Of a stretch of 64,000 nucleotides of DNA, positions 53,198 to 61,000 are shown piece by piece. Source of the stretch: Alphaproteobacteria bacterium (GTDB lineage Bacteria; Pseudomonadota; Alphaproteobacteria; Micropepsales; Micropepsaceae); the NCBI GenBank assembly GCA_021324545.1, contig JAJPIX010000018.1, positions 1-64,000 of the forward strand. Direction: 5' to 3'. The translations under genes were made by a program, and so were the position numbers. Each line of letters starts with the position of its first letter. Within the stretch, counting starts at the first letter, position 1. The notes under the pieces are model-generated. The model did no database searches, was not told where the DNA came from, and saw nothing but the letters and a program-made list of their open reading frames with translations.

Positions 53198-53971
53198 ATG
53201 GCGCCGCGCAAGAATAAGGGGCAGGCCGTGGTCCAGACGATCGGGCCCAGGCCGGCCCTGCGTACCAGCCGCGACTGGAGCGCGCGCACGCGAAGCAGCC
53301 TGAGCGACGCGCAGCGCTACACGCAGTTCGTGATCATCATGAAGCGCGCACTGCCGCTGGCAGCGGCGGCCATCCTTGCGGCCGTGATCGCCTATTCCAT
53401 GCAGCCTCGCCAGCAGCAGGGCATGCCGGTCACATTCCAGAGCATCGGCAAGATCGACAACGATCTGGCCATGATCAAGCCGCGGCTTACGGGGCAGGAT
53501 GCGGACGGCAATCCCTTCGTGATCACGGCCGATGCCGCCATTCAGGATCCGGCGAACAATCGCCGGGCGCGGCTGAAGAACATCGAGGCCGACCTGACGC
53601 TCAGGAACAACCGCTGGCTCACGGCCACCGCCGTCACCGGCCTTGTGGACAGCGCCGCCAACAAACTGTGGCTCGAGGGCCCGATCGCGCTTTACTCCGA
53701 TGACGGCAATGAGTTGCACACCAGGGGCGCCTTCATCGATCTGAACAGGGGTATGGTCTATGGAGAGACAGCGATCGCCGGCCAGGGGCCGCTTGGCACC
53801 ATGCGCGCGGACCGTTTTCGCATCGAGCATGCGTTGACGGCGCCAAAGCCGAAGCCGAAGGGCGCGCAGCAGGCCAACGCTCGTCCGGCGCCCCGGCAAA
53901 ACCCCATCATCTATCTCTACGGCCATGTGCACATGACGATCTATCCGCACGCCGCGGGAAAAAAGACATGA
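53198..53971 (+). CDS. lptC: LPS export protein LptC
   Basis: A 257-residue bitopic membrane protein. About 47 cytosolic residues precede a single span (ALPLAAAAILAAVIAYSM); a periplasmic beta-jellyroll follows (PRLTGQDADGNPFVITADAA; NELHTRGAFIDLNRGMVYGE). It links the LptB2FG ABC transporter to the periplasmic LptA bridge. The tail is Pro/Lys-rich. The ATG directly follows the kdsD stop, and its own stop overlaps lptA (ATGA). The extended cytosolic N-terminus is common in Alphaproteobacteria. Confidence 0.9.
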   Translation: MAPRKNKGQAVVQTIGPRPALRTSRDWSARTRSSLSDAQRYTQFVIIMKRALPLAAAAILAAVIAYSMQPRQQQGMPVTFQSIGKIDNDLAMIKPRLTGQDADGNPFVITADAAIQDPANNRRARLKNIEADLTLRNNRWLTATAVTGLVDSAANKLWLEGPIALYSDDGNELHTRGAFIDLNRGMVYGETAIAGQGPLGTMRADRFRIEHALTAPKPKPKGAQQANARPAPRQNPIIYLYGHVHMTIYPHAAGKKT

Positions 53972-54546
53972 AGCGCAGTCTCGCTCTGGCCCTGATAAGC
54001 CTTGGCGCCTGCGCGTGGACCGCCGCCGCCGAGCCCGCGACTTCACCTGCCACGCAGACCCGGGGCGCAGCGAGCCTTCTGGGATCGCGCAACGCCAACC
54101 AGCCGATCAACGTGACGGCGGATGCCTTCACCGGCGATCTCAACACGCGCGTTGGCACATACACCGGCAACGTCATCATCACCCAGGGCGACATGAAAAT
54201 GCGTGCCGACCGCGTGCAGGTGAATGTCGAAGACGGAAAGCCGAGCCGCATCGTTGCCAGCGGCAACATCGTGGTCACCTCCCAATCGGGAACCGCCACG
54301 GGAGATACTGGCGTCTACGATGTCGGGCCGCGTCTGATCACATTGACGGGCAATGTGGTGCTGACGAAGGACAGGAACGTCATGCGCGGCACTTCGCTCC
54401 AGGTCAATCTTGTCACCGGGCAGGCGCGGCTTGAGGCCAAGGGGTCCGCCGGCGGCCGGGTGCAGGGATTGTTTGCGCCCCAACACCTGACGGGTCAGGG
54501 CAACGGTACGAACGGAAACAAACCCAACGGAAACGGGCCGAAATAA
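53968..54546 (+). CDS. lptA: LPS transport periplasmic protein LptA
   Basis: A 192-residue periplasmic protein with a signal peptide (MKRSLALALISLGACAWTAA) and an OstA-type jellyroll: NQPINVTADAFTGDLNTRVG, GTYTGNVIITQGDMKMRADR, GNIVVTSQSGTATGD and LITLTGNVVLTKDRNVM. It polymerises into the bridge carrying LPS across the periplasm. The Gly/Asn-rich tail (NGTNGNKPNGNG) is disordered. Start overlaps the lptC stop. Confidence 0.92.
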   Translation: MKRSLALALISLGACAWTAAAEPATSPATQTRGAASLLGSRNANQPINVTADAFTGDLNTRVGTYTGNVIITQGDMKMRADRVQVNVEDGKPSRIVASGNIVVTSQSGTATGDTGVYDVGPRLITLTGNVVLTKDRNVMRGTSLQVNLVTGQARLEAKGSAGGRVQGLFAPQHLTGQGNGTNGNKPNGNGPK

Positions 54547-54587
54547 AGTTCACGGTTCCTTAAAGACGAACAGGCACAGTTCTTGCC

Positions 54588-55385
54588 ATGACAACGACGG
54601 CAGAAGGCACAGAACCCAAGAAATCCCGCGCGGGCGAAACGCCGATCCGCGTGGTCGAAGGCCAGCAGGGTCTTTCGGCTACGCGCATCAGCAAGAGCTT
54701 CAACAAACGGCCGGTCGTTCGCGGCGTCACGCTGACGCTGAAGCGCGGCGAGGTGGTGGGATTGCTGGGCCCCAACGGCGCGGGCAAGACGACCTGCTTC
54801 TACATGATCACCGGCCTGATTCCGGTGGACGCCGGCTCGATCGAGCTGGACGGCCACGACGTGACGGCGCTTCCCATGTATCGCCGCGCCCGTCTTGGCA
54901 TCGGATATCTGCCGCAGGAGGCTTCCATTTTTCGCGGGATGACGGCGGAACAGAACATCCGCGCCACCGCCGAGCTTGTCGAACCTGATCCTTCGCGGCT
55001 TGAGGCGATGGTGGAAGAGCTTCTGGCCGAATTCGGCATAAGCCATGTGCGCAACACGCCGGCCATTGCGCTGTCCGGCGGCGAGCGGCGGCGGGTGGAA
55101 ATCGCCCGTGCGCTGGCAACCCACCCGTCCTATATCCTGCTCGACGAGCCCCTGGCCGGGATTGATCCGATCGCGGTCGCCGAAATCCGCGATCTGGTGA
55201 AGCACCTGAAAGACCGCGGCATCGGCGTTCTGATCACCGACCACAATGTGCGTGACGCGCTTGAGATCATCGATCGCGCCTACATCATCCATGAAGGGCA
55301 GCTGCTGAAGGAAGGCACCCCCGATGAAATCGTGGGCGATCGCGATGTGCGCCGTGTCTATCTTGGCGAGCGATTCTCGCTGTAG
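54588..55385 (+). CDS. lptB: LPS export ABC transporter ATP-binding protein LptB
   Basis: A 265-residue ATPase powering LPS extraction from the inner membrane. Walker A is GPNGAGKTT, signature LSGGERRRVEIARAL, Walker B YILLDEPLAGIDPIAV, and the H-loop TDHNVRDAL. The family hallmark GIGYLPQEASIFRGMT is present. A short N-terminal extension of about 25 residues precedes the core. It lies 41 bases after lptA and 23 before rpoN. Confidence 0.95.
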   Translation: MTTTAEGTEPKKSRAGETPIRVVEGQQGLSATRISKSFNKRPVVRGVTLTLKRGEVVGLLGPNGAGKTTCFYMITGLIPVDAGSIELDGHDVTALPMYRRARLGIGYLPQEASIFRGMTAEQNIRATAELVEPDPSRLEAMVEELLAEFGISHVRNTPAIALSGGERRRVEIARALATHPSYILLDEPLAGIDPIAVAEIRDLVKHLKDRGIGVLITDHNVRDALEIIDRAYIIHEGQLLKEGTPDEIVGDRDVRRVYLGERFSL

Positions 55386-55408
55386 CGCCGGATGCGGGGG
55401 CATTTGTC

Positions 55409-56908
55409 ATGGCGTTGACACAGCGGTTGGAGCTCCGGCAGGGCCAAAGCCTTGTCATGACGCCGCAGCTGCAGCAGGCGATCAAGCTGCTGCAACTATC
55501 CAATCTCGAGCTTGCCGAATATGTGGAACAGGAACTGGAGCGCAATCCGCTCCTGGAACGCGACGAAAGTGCGCCCGCGCCCGCCGAACAGAACCAGCCG
55601 GAGCCTGCAGCCGGAGGCGAAACGCTCGACGAGGCCCTGAAGCGCGACGATTTCTCGAAATCCGAAGACATGGACGCCGAGCGGGAGGATGTGCATCCCG
55701 AAGACACCGCGCCTGCGCAGCCCCTGACCGATTGGTCGAAAGCAGGGTCCGGCGGCTCCCGTTTTGAAGGAACCGATGACGGCCTTGAATCCACGCTCGC
55801 GGAAGCGGCGACCCTGAAGGACCACCTGACCAAGCAGCTTTCGATTGCCGCCCTTGATCCCGCGCAGCGCCTGATTGGGCTTGCGCTGATCGATTCCATC
55901 GACGAAGCGGGTTATTGCCGCGCCGATCTGGACGAAATGGCCGGCCGCCTGGGCGAAACCCGCGCGGCGGTTGAAGATGTGCTTCGCATCATCCAGGGGT
56001 TTGATCCCTCAGGCGTCGGCGCGCGCGACCTTGCGGAATGTCTTGCCATCCAGCTTCGGGAAAAGGACAGGCTGGACCCGGCGATGCAAACCCTGCTCGC
56101 CCATCTCGACCTTCTTGCGCGGCGGGACATTTCGGGCCTGGCGCAGCTTTGCGGCGTCGATCAGGACGATATTGCGGACATGATTGCGGAAATCCGCGCG
56201 CTGACGCCGAAGCCGGGGCTGGCGTTCGGCTCGGAGCCCGTGCAGCCCGTGGTGCCCGACGTTTTCGTGAAGGAAGGGCCGGATGGCGCCTGGCATGTCG
56301 AGCTCAATTCCGACACATTGCCGCGGCTTCTCGTCAATGCGCGCTATTACAACCGGGTCGTGGCCGGCGCGCGGTCGAAGGAAGAGAAGAATTATCTGAC
56401 CGACTGCATGAACAACGCGAACTGGCTGGTGAAAAGCCTCGACCAGCGCGCGCGCACGATCCTGAAAGTGGCCAGCGAAATCGTCCGCCAGCAGGATGCG
56501 TTCCTCACCTATGGCGTGCGCCATCTGCGGCCGCTCAATCTCCGCATGATCGCCGACGCGATCTCGATGCATGAATCGACCGTGAGCCGCGTGACGTCCA
56601 ACAAATATGTCGCCACGCCCCGTGGCGTGTTCGAACTCAAATACTTCTTCACGGCGGCCATTCAGTCGGTCAACGGATTGGAAGCCCACTCCGCCGAAGC
56701 GGTGCGCGACCGCATCCGCGAGATGATTGAGCAGGAGGATGCCGCCGAGATTTTGTCAGATGACCGCATCGTGGCGATGCTCACGGCCGATGGGGTTAAT
56801 ATCGCGCGCCGCACGGTCGCCAAATACCGGGAAGCCATGCGTATTCCCTCATCCGTGGAACGGCGAAGACTGAAGGGCGGGGAAATCCAGAGTTCCCTGA
56901 GTCGGTGA
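55409..56908 (+). CDS. rpoN: RNA polymerase sigma-54 factor
   Basis: A 499-residue sigma-54. Region I is the Gln/Leu-rich LRQGQSLVMTPQLQQAIKLL, needed for response to enhancer-binding activators. An acidic region II (about 50-115) follows. The core-binding domain contains FDPSGVGARDLAECLAIQLR. The HTH lies in MIADAISMHESTVSRVTSNK, and the RpoN box is ARRTVAKYREAM near the end. It directs transcription of nitrogen, flagellar and other activator-dependent genes. Position after lptB and before hpf-ptsN is the conserved proteobacterial order. Confidence 0.96.
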   Translation: MALTQRLELRQGQSLVMTPQLQQAIKLLQLSNLELAEYVEQELERNPLLERDESAPAPAEQNQPEPAAGGETLDEALKRDDFSKSEDMDAEREDVHPEDTAPAQPLTDWSKAGSGGSRFEGTDDGLESTLAEAATLKDHLTKQLSIAALDPAQRLIGLALIDSIDEAGYCRADLDEMAGRLGETRAAVEDVLRIIQGFDPSGVGARDLAECLAIQLREKDRLDPAMQTLLAHLDLLARRDISGLAQLCGVDQDDIADMIAEIRALTPKPGLAFGSEPVQPVVPDVFVKEGPDGAWHVELNSDTLPRLLVNARYYNRVVAGARSKEEKNYLTDCMNNANWLVKSLDQRARTILKVASEIVRQQDAFLTYGVRHLRPLNLRMIADAISMHESTVSRVTSNKYVATPRGVFELKYFFTAAIQSVNGLEAHSAEAVRDRIREMIEQEDAAEILSDDRIVAMLTADGVNIARRTVAKYREAMRIPSSVERRRLKGGEIQSSLSR

Positions 56909-57024
56909 ATAGCAAGATTGACAGGAGGAAAGACCCCGACCTATGGTCCGCCGCCTTTTCGGAAGGACTGCCTTCGTTAGGGTGCGGAACGCCGTTAAAA
57001 CGAGAAGCCGGGGCCTGAGCGGCC

Positions 57025-57327
57025 ATGGAAATTCGGGTTTCGGGCAAGCAGATCGAGATCGGTGAAGCGCTATCGCAATATGTTCGCTCGGCGCTGGAGG
57101 CGTCGGTCAGGAAATTGTTCGATCGCGGCGGGGAAGCTTCAGTCGTGTTTTCGCATGAAGGCCCGTTCTACAGGGCCGATTGCAAGCTCCATCTGGATTC
57201 GCGTGTGACACTGCAGGCGCAGGGGGAGGATGGCGATGTGCAAAAAGCCTTCGATTTGGCGCTCGAACACCTGGAGAAGCGTATCCGGCGCCACCGGCGG
57301 CGCAAGAAAAGCCATCATGGCGAATAG
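57025..57327 (+). CDS. hpf: Short ribosome hibernation-promoting factor (sigma-54 modulation protein family)
   Basis: A 100-residue beta-alpha-beta-beta-beta-alpha protein of the HPF/YfiA family. It starts MEIRVSGKQIEIGEALSQYV and contains ASVVFSHEGPFYRADCKLHL and a basic helical tail (LEKRIRRHRRRKKSHHGE). It lacks the dimerising C-terminal domain of long HPF. It binds the 30S decoding centre in stationary phase. Encoded between rpoN and ptsN, as in many Proteobacteria. Confidence 0.92.
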   Translation: MEIRVSGKQIEIGEALSQYVRSALEASVRKLFDRGGEASVVFSHEGPFYRADCKLHLDSRVTLQAQGEDGDVQKAFDLALEHLEKRIRRHRRRKKSHHGE

Positions 57328-57384
57328 CGGCACGCAAGCCTTCGCCTGATCTCAGCCCAACGTTCACACCTTTTGAAGGTAGTC

Positions 57385-57861
57385 ATGGAATTGTCCGAAT
57401 TGCTTTCGCCGGAAGCCGTCGTTGCGTCGCTGAAAGCTCCCAACAAGAAGCAGCTGCTGCAGGATTTGGCGGCGCGCGCCGCCGCACTGACGGGAATTCC
57501 CGAGCGGCGCATTTTCGAAACGCTGGTCGAACGCGAGCGGCTGGGGTCCACGGGGATGGGGCAGGGCATTGCCATTCCCCACGGACGGATTGCGGGGCTG
57601 GAGCATATCGTGGGCCTGTTCGCGCGGCTGGAAACGCCCGTCGCCTATGATGCCGTGGACGATCAGCCGGTTGATCTTGTCTTCCTGTTGCTGGCGCCGG
57701 AAGGCGCCGGTGCGGATCACCTGAAGGCGCTGGCGCGCGTATCGCGCCTCCTGCGCAACCAGGCGGTGTGCGAGAAGCTGCGGGCGGCCACGCGGAAAGA
57801 GGTGCTCTATGCGCTTCTGACCGAGCCCAGCAACGGCGGTGCCAATTCTCAGGCGGCCTAG
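57385..57861 (+). CDS. ptsN: PTS nitrogen-regulatory EIIA (EIIA-Ntr)
   Basis: A 158-residue EIIA of the mannitol/fructose class. It starts MELSELLSPEAVVASLKAPN; the phospho-accepting His lies in GQGIAIPHGRI near residue 66, followed by FARLETPVAYDAVDDQPVDL. It links phosphoenolpyruvate status to nitrogen and potassium regulation through the NPr phosphorelay. I chose the ATG at 57385, with GAAGG upstream; a TTG 12 bases earlier is possible. End of the kdsD-to-ptsN cluster. Confidence 0.94.
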   Translation: MELSELLSPEAVVASLKAPNKKQLLQDLAARAAALTGIPERRIFETLVERERLGSTGMGQGIAIPHGRIAGLEHIVGLFARLETPVAYDAVDDQPVDLVFLLLAPEGAGADHLKALARVSRLLRNQAVCEKLRAATRKEVLYALLTEPSNGGANSQAA

Positions 57862-57871
57862 GGCGCAGAAA

Positions 57872-57900
57872 CAAAAAGGGCCGGAGCTCTGCTCCGGCCC
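57872..57900 (-). terminator. Rho-independent terminator for the DUF1150-hsp20 unit
   Basis: A perfect 10-bp stem (57878-57887 with 57891-57900, GGGCCGGAGC) with a 3-base loop, followed on the minus strand by TTTTTG. It lies 26 bases past the DUF1150 stop. On the plus strand no T-run follows, so it is not a typical terminator for ptsN, though the hairpin could still stall polymerase. Confidence 0.85.
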
Positions 57901-57925
57901 CAATTCGAACGCTGGCCTTCGGCTT

Positions 57926-58183
57926 TCAATGAACCGATACCGGCGTCAGTTCATTCTGCACCGCCGCGCCATAGGCCGTGTCCCACGTCTCGGTAAAGCC
58001 CAGCACGCGGCCGTCGACGGCATGAAGCACGTAAAGCTTCGCGCCCTTCGGCAGCCTGATGCCGGCGGGAATGATGCCAAGGCGGTGCGCCTCGTCCTCG
58101 CCCGTCGGCTTGATATAGGCGATGCGTTCCGGATCGAACGGCGCTGCGGCCGTTTCGTCGATCTCGTCAAATCTGTCGGTCAT
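57926..58183 (-). CDS. DUF1150 family protein
   Basis: An 85-residue protein with the DUF1150 pattern: an acidic N-terminus, PERIAYIKPTGEDEAHRLG, then LPKGAKLYVLHAVDGRVLGF and a C-terminal helix. This family is confined to Alphaproteobacteria and is often encoded right after small heat-shock protein genes. Its ATG overlaps the hsp20 stop by 4 bases, so translation is coupled. Function unknown; a stress-related role is inferred from context. Confidence 0.9.
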   Translation of the reverse strand: MTDRFDEIDETAAAPFDPERIAYIKPTGEDEAHRLGIIPAGIRLPKGAKLYVLHAVDGRVLGFTETWDTAYGAAVQNELTPVSVH

Positions 58184-58623
58184 GGCTGACCTCCTTCCGC
58201 TCGCGTCCCTCGCTTCGCCGGCGTGATTTCGATGGTCTGGACCCTGGTCTCGGCCCGGGGCCTCGCCAGCGAAATCGTCAGCAATCCGTTTTCCAGTTCT
58301 GCTCCCGTCACCTCAATTCCTTCGGCCAGAACAAAAGCACGCTGAAACTGCCGCGCGGCAATCCCACGGTGCAGAAACGTCTTGTCCGCGCTTTCGGACT
58401 GTTTTCCGCGGATCACAAGTTGGTTGTCCTCCACCGTGACGGCCAATTCGTCGCGCGTAAATCCTGCAACCGCCAGCGTGATGCGGAGTTTGTCGTCGCC
58501 CTGCTGTTCGATGTTATAGGGCGGATAGCTGTCTCCCGCGCTTTTGGCGGTGCGTTCCAGCAATCGCTCCAGATGCTCGAAGCCCAGGAGAAACGGGCTG
58601 TTGAATGCCGAATGTCTGCTCAT
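58180..58623 (-). CDS. Small heat-shock protein (Hsp20/IbpA family)
   Basis: A 147-residue holdase chaperone with an alpha-crystallin domain (about 38-130): YNIEQQGDDKLRITLAVAGF, DNQLVIRGKQSESAD, RQFQRAFVLAEGIEVTGAEL and the conserved strand ENGLLTISLARP. The N-terminus has the IbpA-like FNSPFLLGFEHLERLLE. The ATG at 58623 is preceded by GAGGAGGG. The ribosome site lies in a hairpin loop (58624-58648), a possible RNA thermometer. Confidence 0.94.
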   Translation of the reverse strand: MSRHSAFNSPFLLGFEHLERLLERTAKSAGDSYPPYNIEQQGDDKLRITLAVAGFTRDELAVTVEDNQLVIRGKQSESADKTFLHRGIAARQFQRAFVLAEGIEVTGAELENGLLTISLARPRAETRVQTIEITPAKRGTRAEGGQP

Positions 58624-58648
58624 CAAAGCCCTCCTCTAAGCGGCTTTG
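58624..58648 (-). promoter_or_regulatory. Hairpin around the hsp20 ribosome-binding site (possible RNA thermometer)
   Basis: On the minus strand CAAAGCC (58642-58648) pairs perfectly with GGCTTTG (58624-58630), which ends directly before the ATG. The 11-base loop holds the Shine-Dalgarno GAGGAG, and the stem occupies the spacer up to the start codon. Heat-melted hairpins at this place control many hsp20 genes in Alphaproteobacteria (ROSE elements), but this one is shorter than ROSE and the assignment is inference. Confidence 0.45.
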
Positions 58649-58837
58649 CCGGCCCGCGCCCCGCGGCAGCCGGATGATGGTTTGCGGCCCCGATTGGGCG
58701 CCAGCTCTGTGGTCAAATGTGGGGATTTCCATGCCCCGATCAAGACCTTGCGGCAGTTCACGGTTTCGTGCTCGTTTCCGGGCTCTCCCTGCCATTGGGG
58801 ATTTGGGCCTGCCGGCGCGGCGCGAGGGTTTCGGGGG

Positions 58838-60619
58838 ATGAGCCAGAACGCGCAAATTCTGCTCGATGATGCCCGGTCGGGACACGAAAGACTGCTCGTG
58901 TTCGCGCGCCCGATCCGAACGATCGCGGCATGGGATGCCGCCCAGGTGCCGGCGGCCTTCGCCGGGATGGAGGACGCGCGCGCGGGCGGGTGCTACGTCG
59001 CAGGCTATATGGCCTACGAGCTGGGCTATGTCCTGGAGCCCAGGCTCGCTGCCCACCTGCCGCGTGAGCGGACGGTCCCGCTTCTCTGGTTTGGCGTCTT
59101 CGAAGACTGCGAAGAGTGCATCGGGCCAGAGGCGCTGCGGGACCTTCAACGCCGCATTTCCGGCCGCGGCTACGCCGGCCCGCTCGATCCCGAATGGAAT
59201 GCCGCCGCCTACCGCGCGCGGTTCGCGCGCGTTCACGCTTACATCGGCGAAGGCGATATCTATCAGGCCAACCTCAGCTTCCGTTCCCGCTTTGCCTTTG
59301 CCGGCGATCCGCTGGCCCTCTACCTTCGGCTTCGCGCGCAGAGCGGCGCGGCCTGTGGCGCGTTCATCGATGACGGAGAGCGCCACATCCTCAGCCTTTC
59401 GCCGGAGCTGTTCTTCGAGATTTCGGCAGGGCAAACCGTTACCGCGCGGCCCATGAAAGGCACCATGGCCCGCGGCGCCGATGCCCGCGCCGATGCCGCC
59501 GCGCGGGCGGCCCTTGCCCAATCGGAAAAGGACCGCGCGGAAAACCTGATGATTGTGGATCTGTTGCGCAACGATCTCGGGCGGATCGCGCAGCTTGGCA
59601 GCGTGTCGGTTCGCGATCTTTTTTCCGTCGAAACCTATCCGACGTTGCACCAGATGGTTTCCACGGTAACGGCCAGACTCGCTACGACAGATATCGGGAC
59701 GATTGTGCGTGCGCTTTTTCCCTGCGGTTCGGTCACCGGGGCTCCCAAGATCCGCGCCATGGAGATCATCCGGGAACTCGAACAGAGCCCTCGCGGGATT
59801 TATTGCGGCGCCATCGGATTTTTCGCACCCGACGGCCGGGCCAGGTTCAACGTGGCGATCCGCACACTGACAATCAGCGGCGCGCGCGGCGAACTGGGCA
59901 TCGGCGGGGCGGTCGTGCAGGATTCGAGGCCGGAATCCGAATATGACGAATGTCTGCTGAAGGCGCAGTATTTCGTAGCCGTCCGCCGGCCGCTGGACTT
60001 GATCGAGACTTTCGCCTTTCTTCCGCAGGCGGGGTTTGTCCGGCTGGAACGCCATCTGGCCCGCATGGCCGCCTCTGCGGCGCGGCTTGGCATCCCTTTC
60101 GATCCGGCCGCGGCGAACGCGATGCTGAGAAAGAATGAGCCCGCGGTTCCATCCCGCATGCGAGTCCGGCTTGCGGAAGATGGGGGCCTTTCGGTCAACA
60201 GCACGCCGCTGGAACCGGCGCCGGCAGCCTGGCGCTATGTCATTTCGCCAAGGCGCCTGTCGAGCGGCGATGAACTGCTCCGCCACAAGACCGGCTGGCG
60301 CGAGATGTTCGAGGCGGAGTGGGCGGGTTCAGGCGGCGCTTGCGATGAAATTGTATTCCTGAATGAGCGTGGCGAAGTGACGGAAGGAAGCCGCAGCAAC
60401 ATTTTCCTTCGCCGCAACGGAATGCTGCTCACACCGCCGCTGTCCAGCGGTCTGCTCAACGGTTGCCTGCGAGACGAGTTGATGGCGCAGGGCCGTTGCC
60501 GCGAGGCCGTGTTGACGCCGCATGATCTTGCGGCCGCGAACGATGTTTATTTCGGCAACTCGTTGCGCGGACTTGTCCGTGCGGTCGCAGCGCAAGCGCC
60601 GGCCTTTGCCGCCGGCTGA
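58838..60619 (+). CDS. Aminodeoxychorismate synthase component I fused to aminodeoxychorismate lyase
   Basis: A 593-residue PabB-PabC fusion of folate synthesis. Residues about 1-380 are the chorismate-binding synthase: IGEGDIYQANLSFR, SPELFFEI, RPMKGTMARG, AENLMIVDLLRNDLGRI and PCGSVTGAPK, making 4-amino-4-deoxychorismate. Residues about 385-593 are a class IV PLP lyase releasing p-aminobenzoate and pyruvate, with the lysine in LLRHKTGWREMFE and EVTEGSRSNIF. The start at 58838 follows a G-rich site (GAGGG...GGGGG). Longer in-frame starts overlap the hsp20 leader and are not conserved in kind. The amidotransferase PabA is not in the window. Confidence 0.93.
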   Translation: MSQNAQILLDDARSGHERLLVFARPIRTIAAWDAAQVPAAFAGMEDARAGGCYVAGYMAYELGYVLEPRLAAHLPRERTVPLLWFGVFEDCEECIGPEALRDLQRRISGRGYAGPLDPEWNAAAYRARFARVHAYIGEGDIYQANLSFRSRFAFAGDPLALYLRLRAQSGAACGAFIDDGERHILSLSPELFFEISAGQTVTARPMKGTMARGADARADAAARAALAQSEKDRAENLMIVDLLRNDLGRIAQLGSVSVRDLFSVETYPTLHQMVSTVTARLATTDIGTIVRALFPCGSVTGAPKIRAMEIIRELEQSPRGIYCGAIGFFAPDGRARFNVAIRTLTISGARGELGIGGAVVQDSRPESEYDECLLKAQYFVAVRRPLDLIETFAFLPQAGFVRLERHLARMAASAARLGIPFDPAAANAMLRKNEPAVPSRMRVRLAEDGGLSVNSTPLEPAPAAWRYVISPRRLSSGDELLRHKTGWREMFEAEWAGSGGACDEIVFLNERGEVTEGSRSNIFLRRNGMLLTPPLSSGLLNGCLRDELMAQGRCREAVLTPHDLAAANDVYFGNSLRGLVRAVAAQAPAFAAG

Positions 60620-61000
60620 TCAGGCGGCAGCGGCCGCCAGCGCGCAAATCAGCGCCAGGCTTTCGGGCAGCACCCAGCCGCCGGCTTCCGCGACGCGCCC
60701 TGCAGCCAAGTCGCTGGCCGTGACATCGGCCAGGCTGTGGATCGCCAGAGCCTTGCGCAGGGAGCGCGCGGTTTCGGCGGCATTGAACCTCGGCAGGCCG
60801 GCGATAACGGCGTGGCCGAGCAGGCGGGCGCCGTCCGGGTCTGGAAGGCGCGATACCAGATCGCCATAGGCGCCGGCTTTTTCATTGCGGTGGAGGATGC
60901 GGGCGGCCTCGTACGCGCCGCCACCCAGGATGCCGAGCCCAAGCGCGCCGACCAGGCCGGCCAGCAACGGCCGCCGTTCGATGCCCGCCCGCCAGGTCAT
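60620..61000 (-). CDS. Small putative Tat-exported partner of the GMC oxidoreductase
   Basis: A 126-residue protein whose N-terminus (GIERRPLLAGLVGALGLG) looks like a twin-arginine signal, followed by a small helical domain (DGARLLGHAVIAGLPRF, RSLRKALAIHSLADVTASDL). Its ATG overlaps the stop of the GMC oxidoreductase by 4 bases (ATGA). Small subunits of this kind accompany membrane-bound GMC dehydrogenases (gluconate or sorbitol type) and help export the flavoprotein; that role is inferred from pairing. I do not recognise a named family. Confidence 0.72.
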   Translation of the reverse strand: MTWRAGIERRPLLAGLVGALGLGILGGGAYEAARILHRNEKAGAYGDLVSRLPDPDGARLLGHAVIAGLPRFNAAETARSLRKALAIHSLADVTASDLAAGRVAEAGGWVLPESLALICALAAAAA

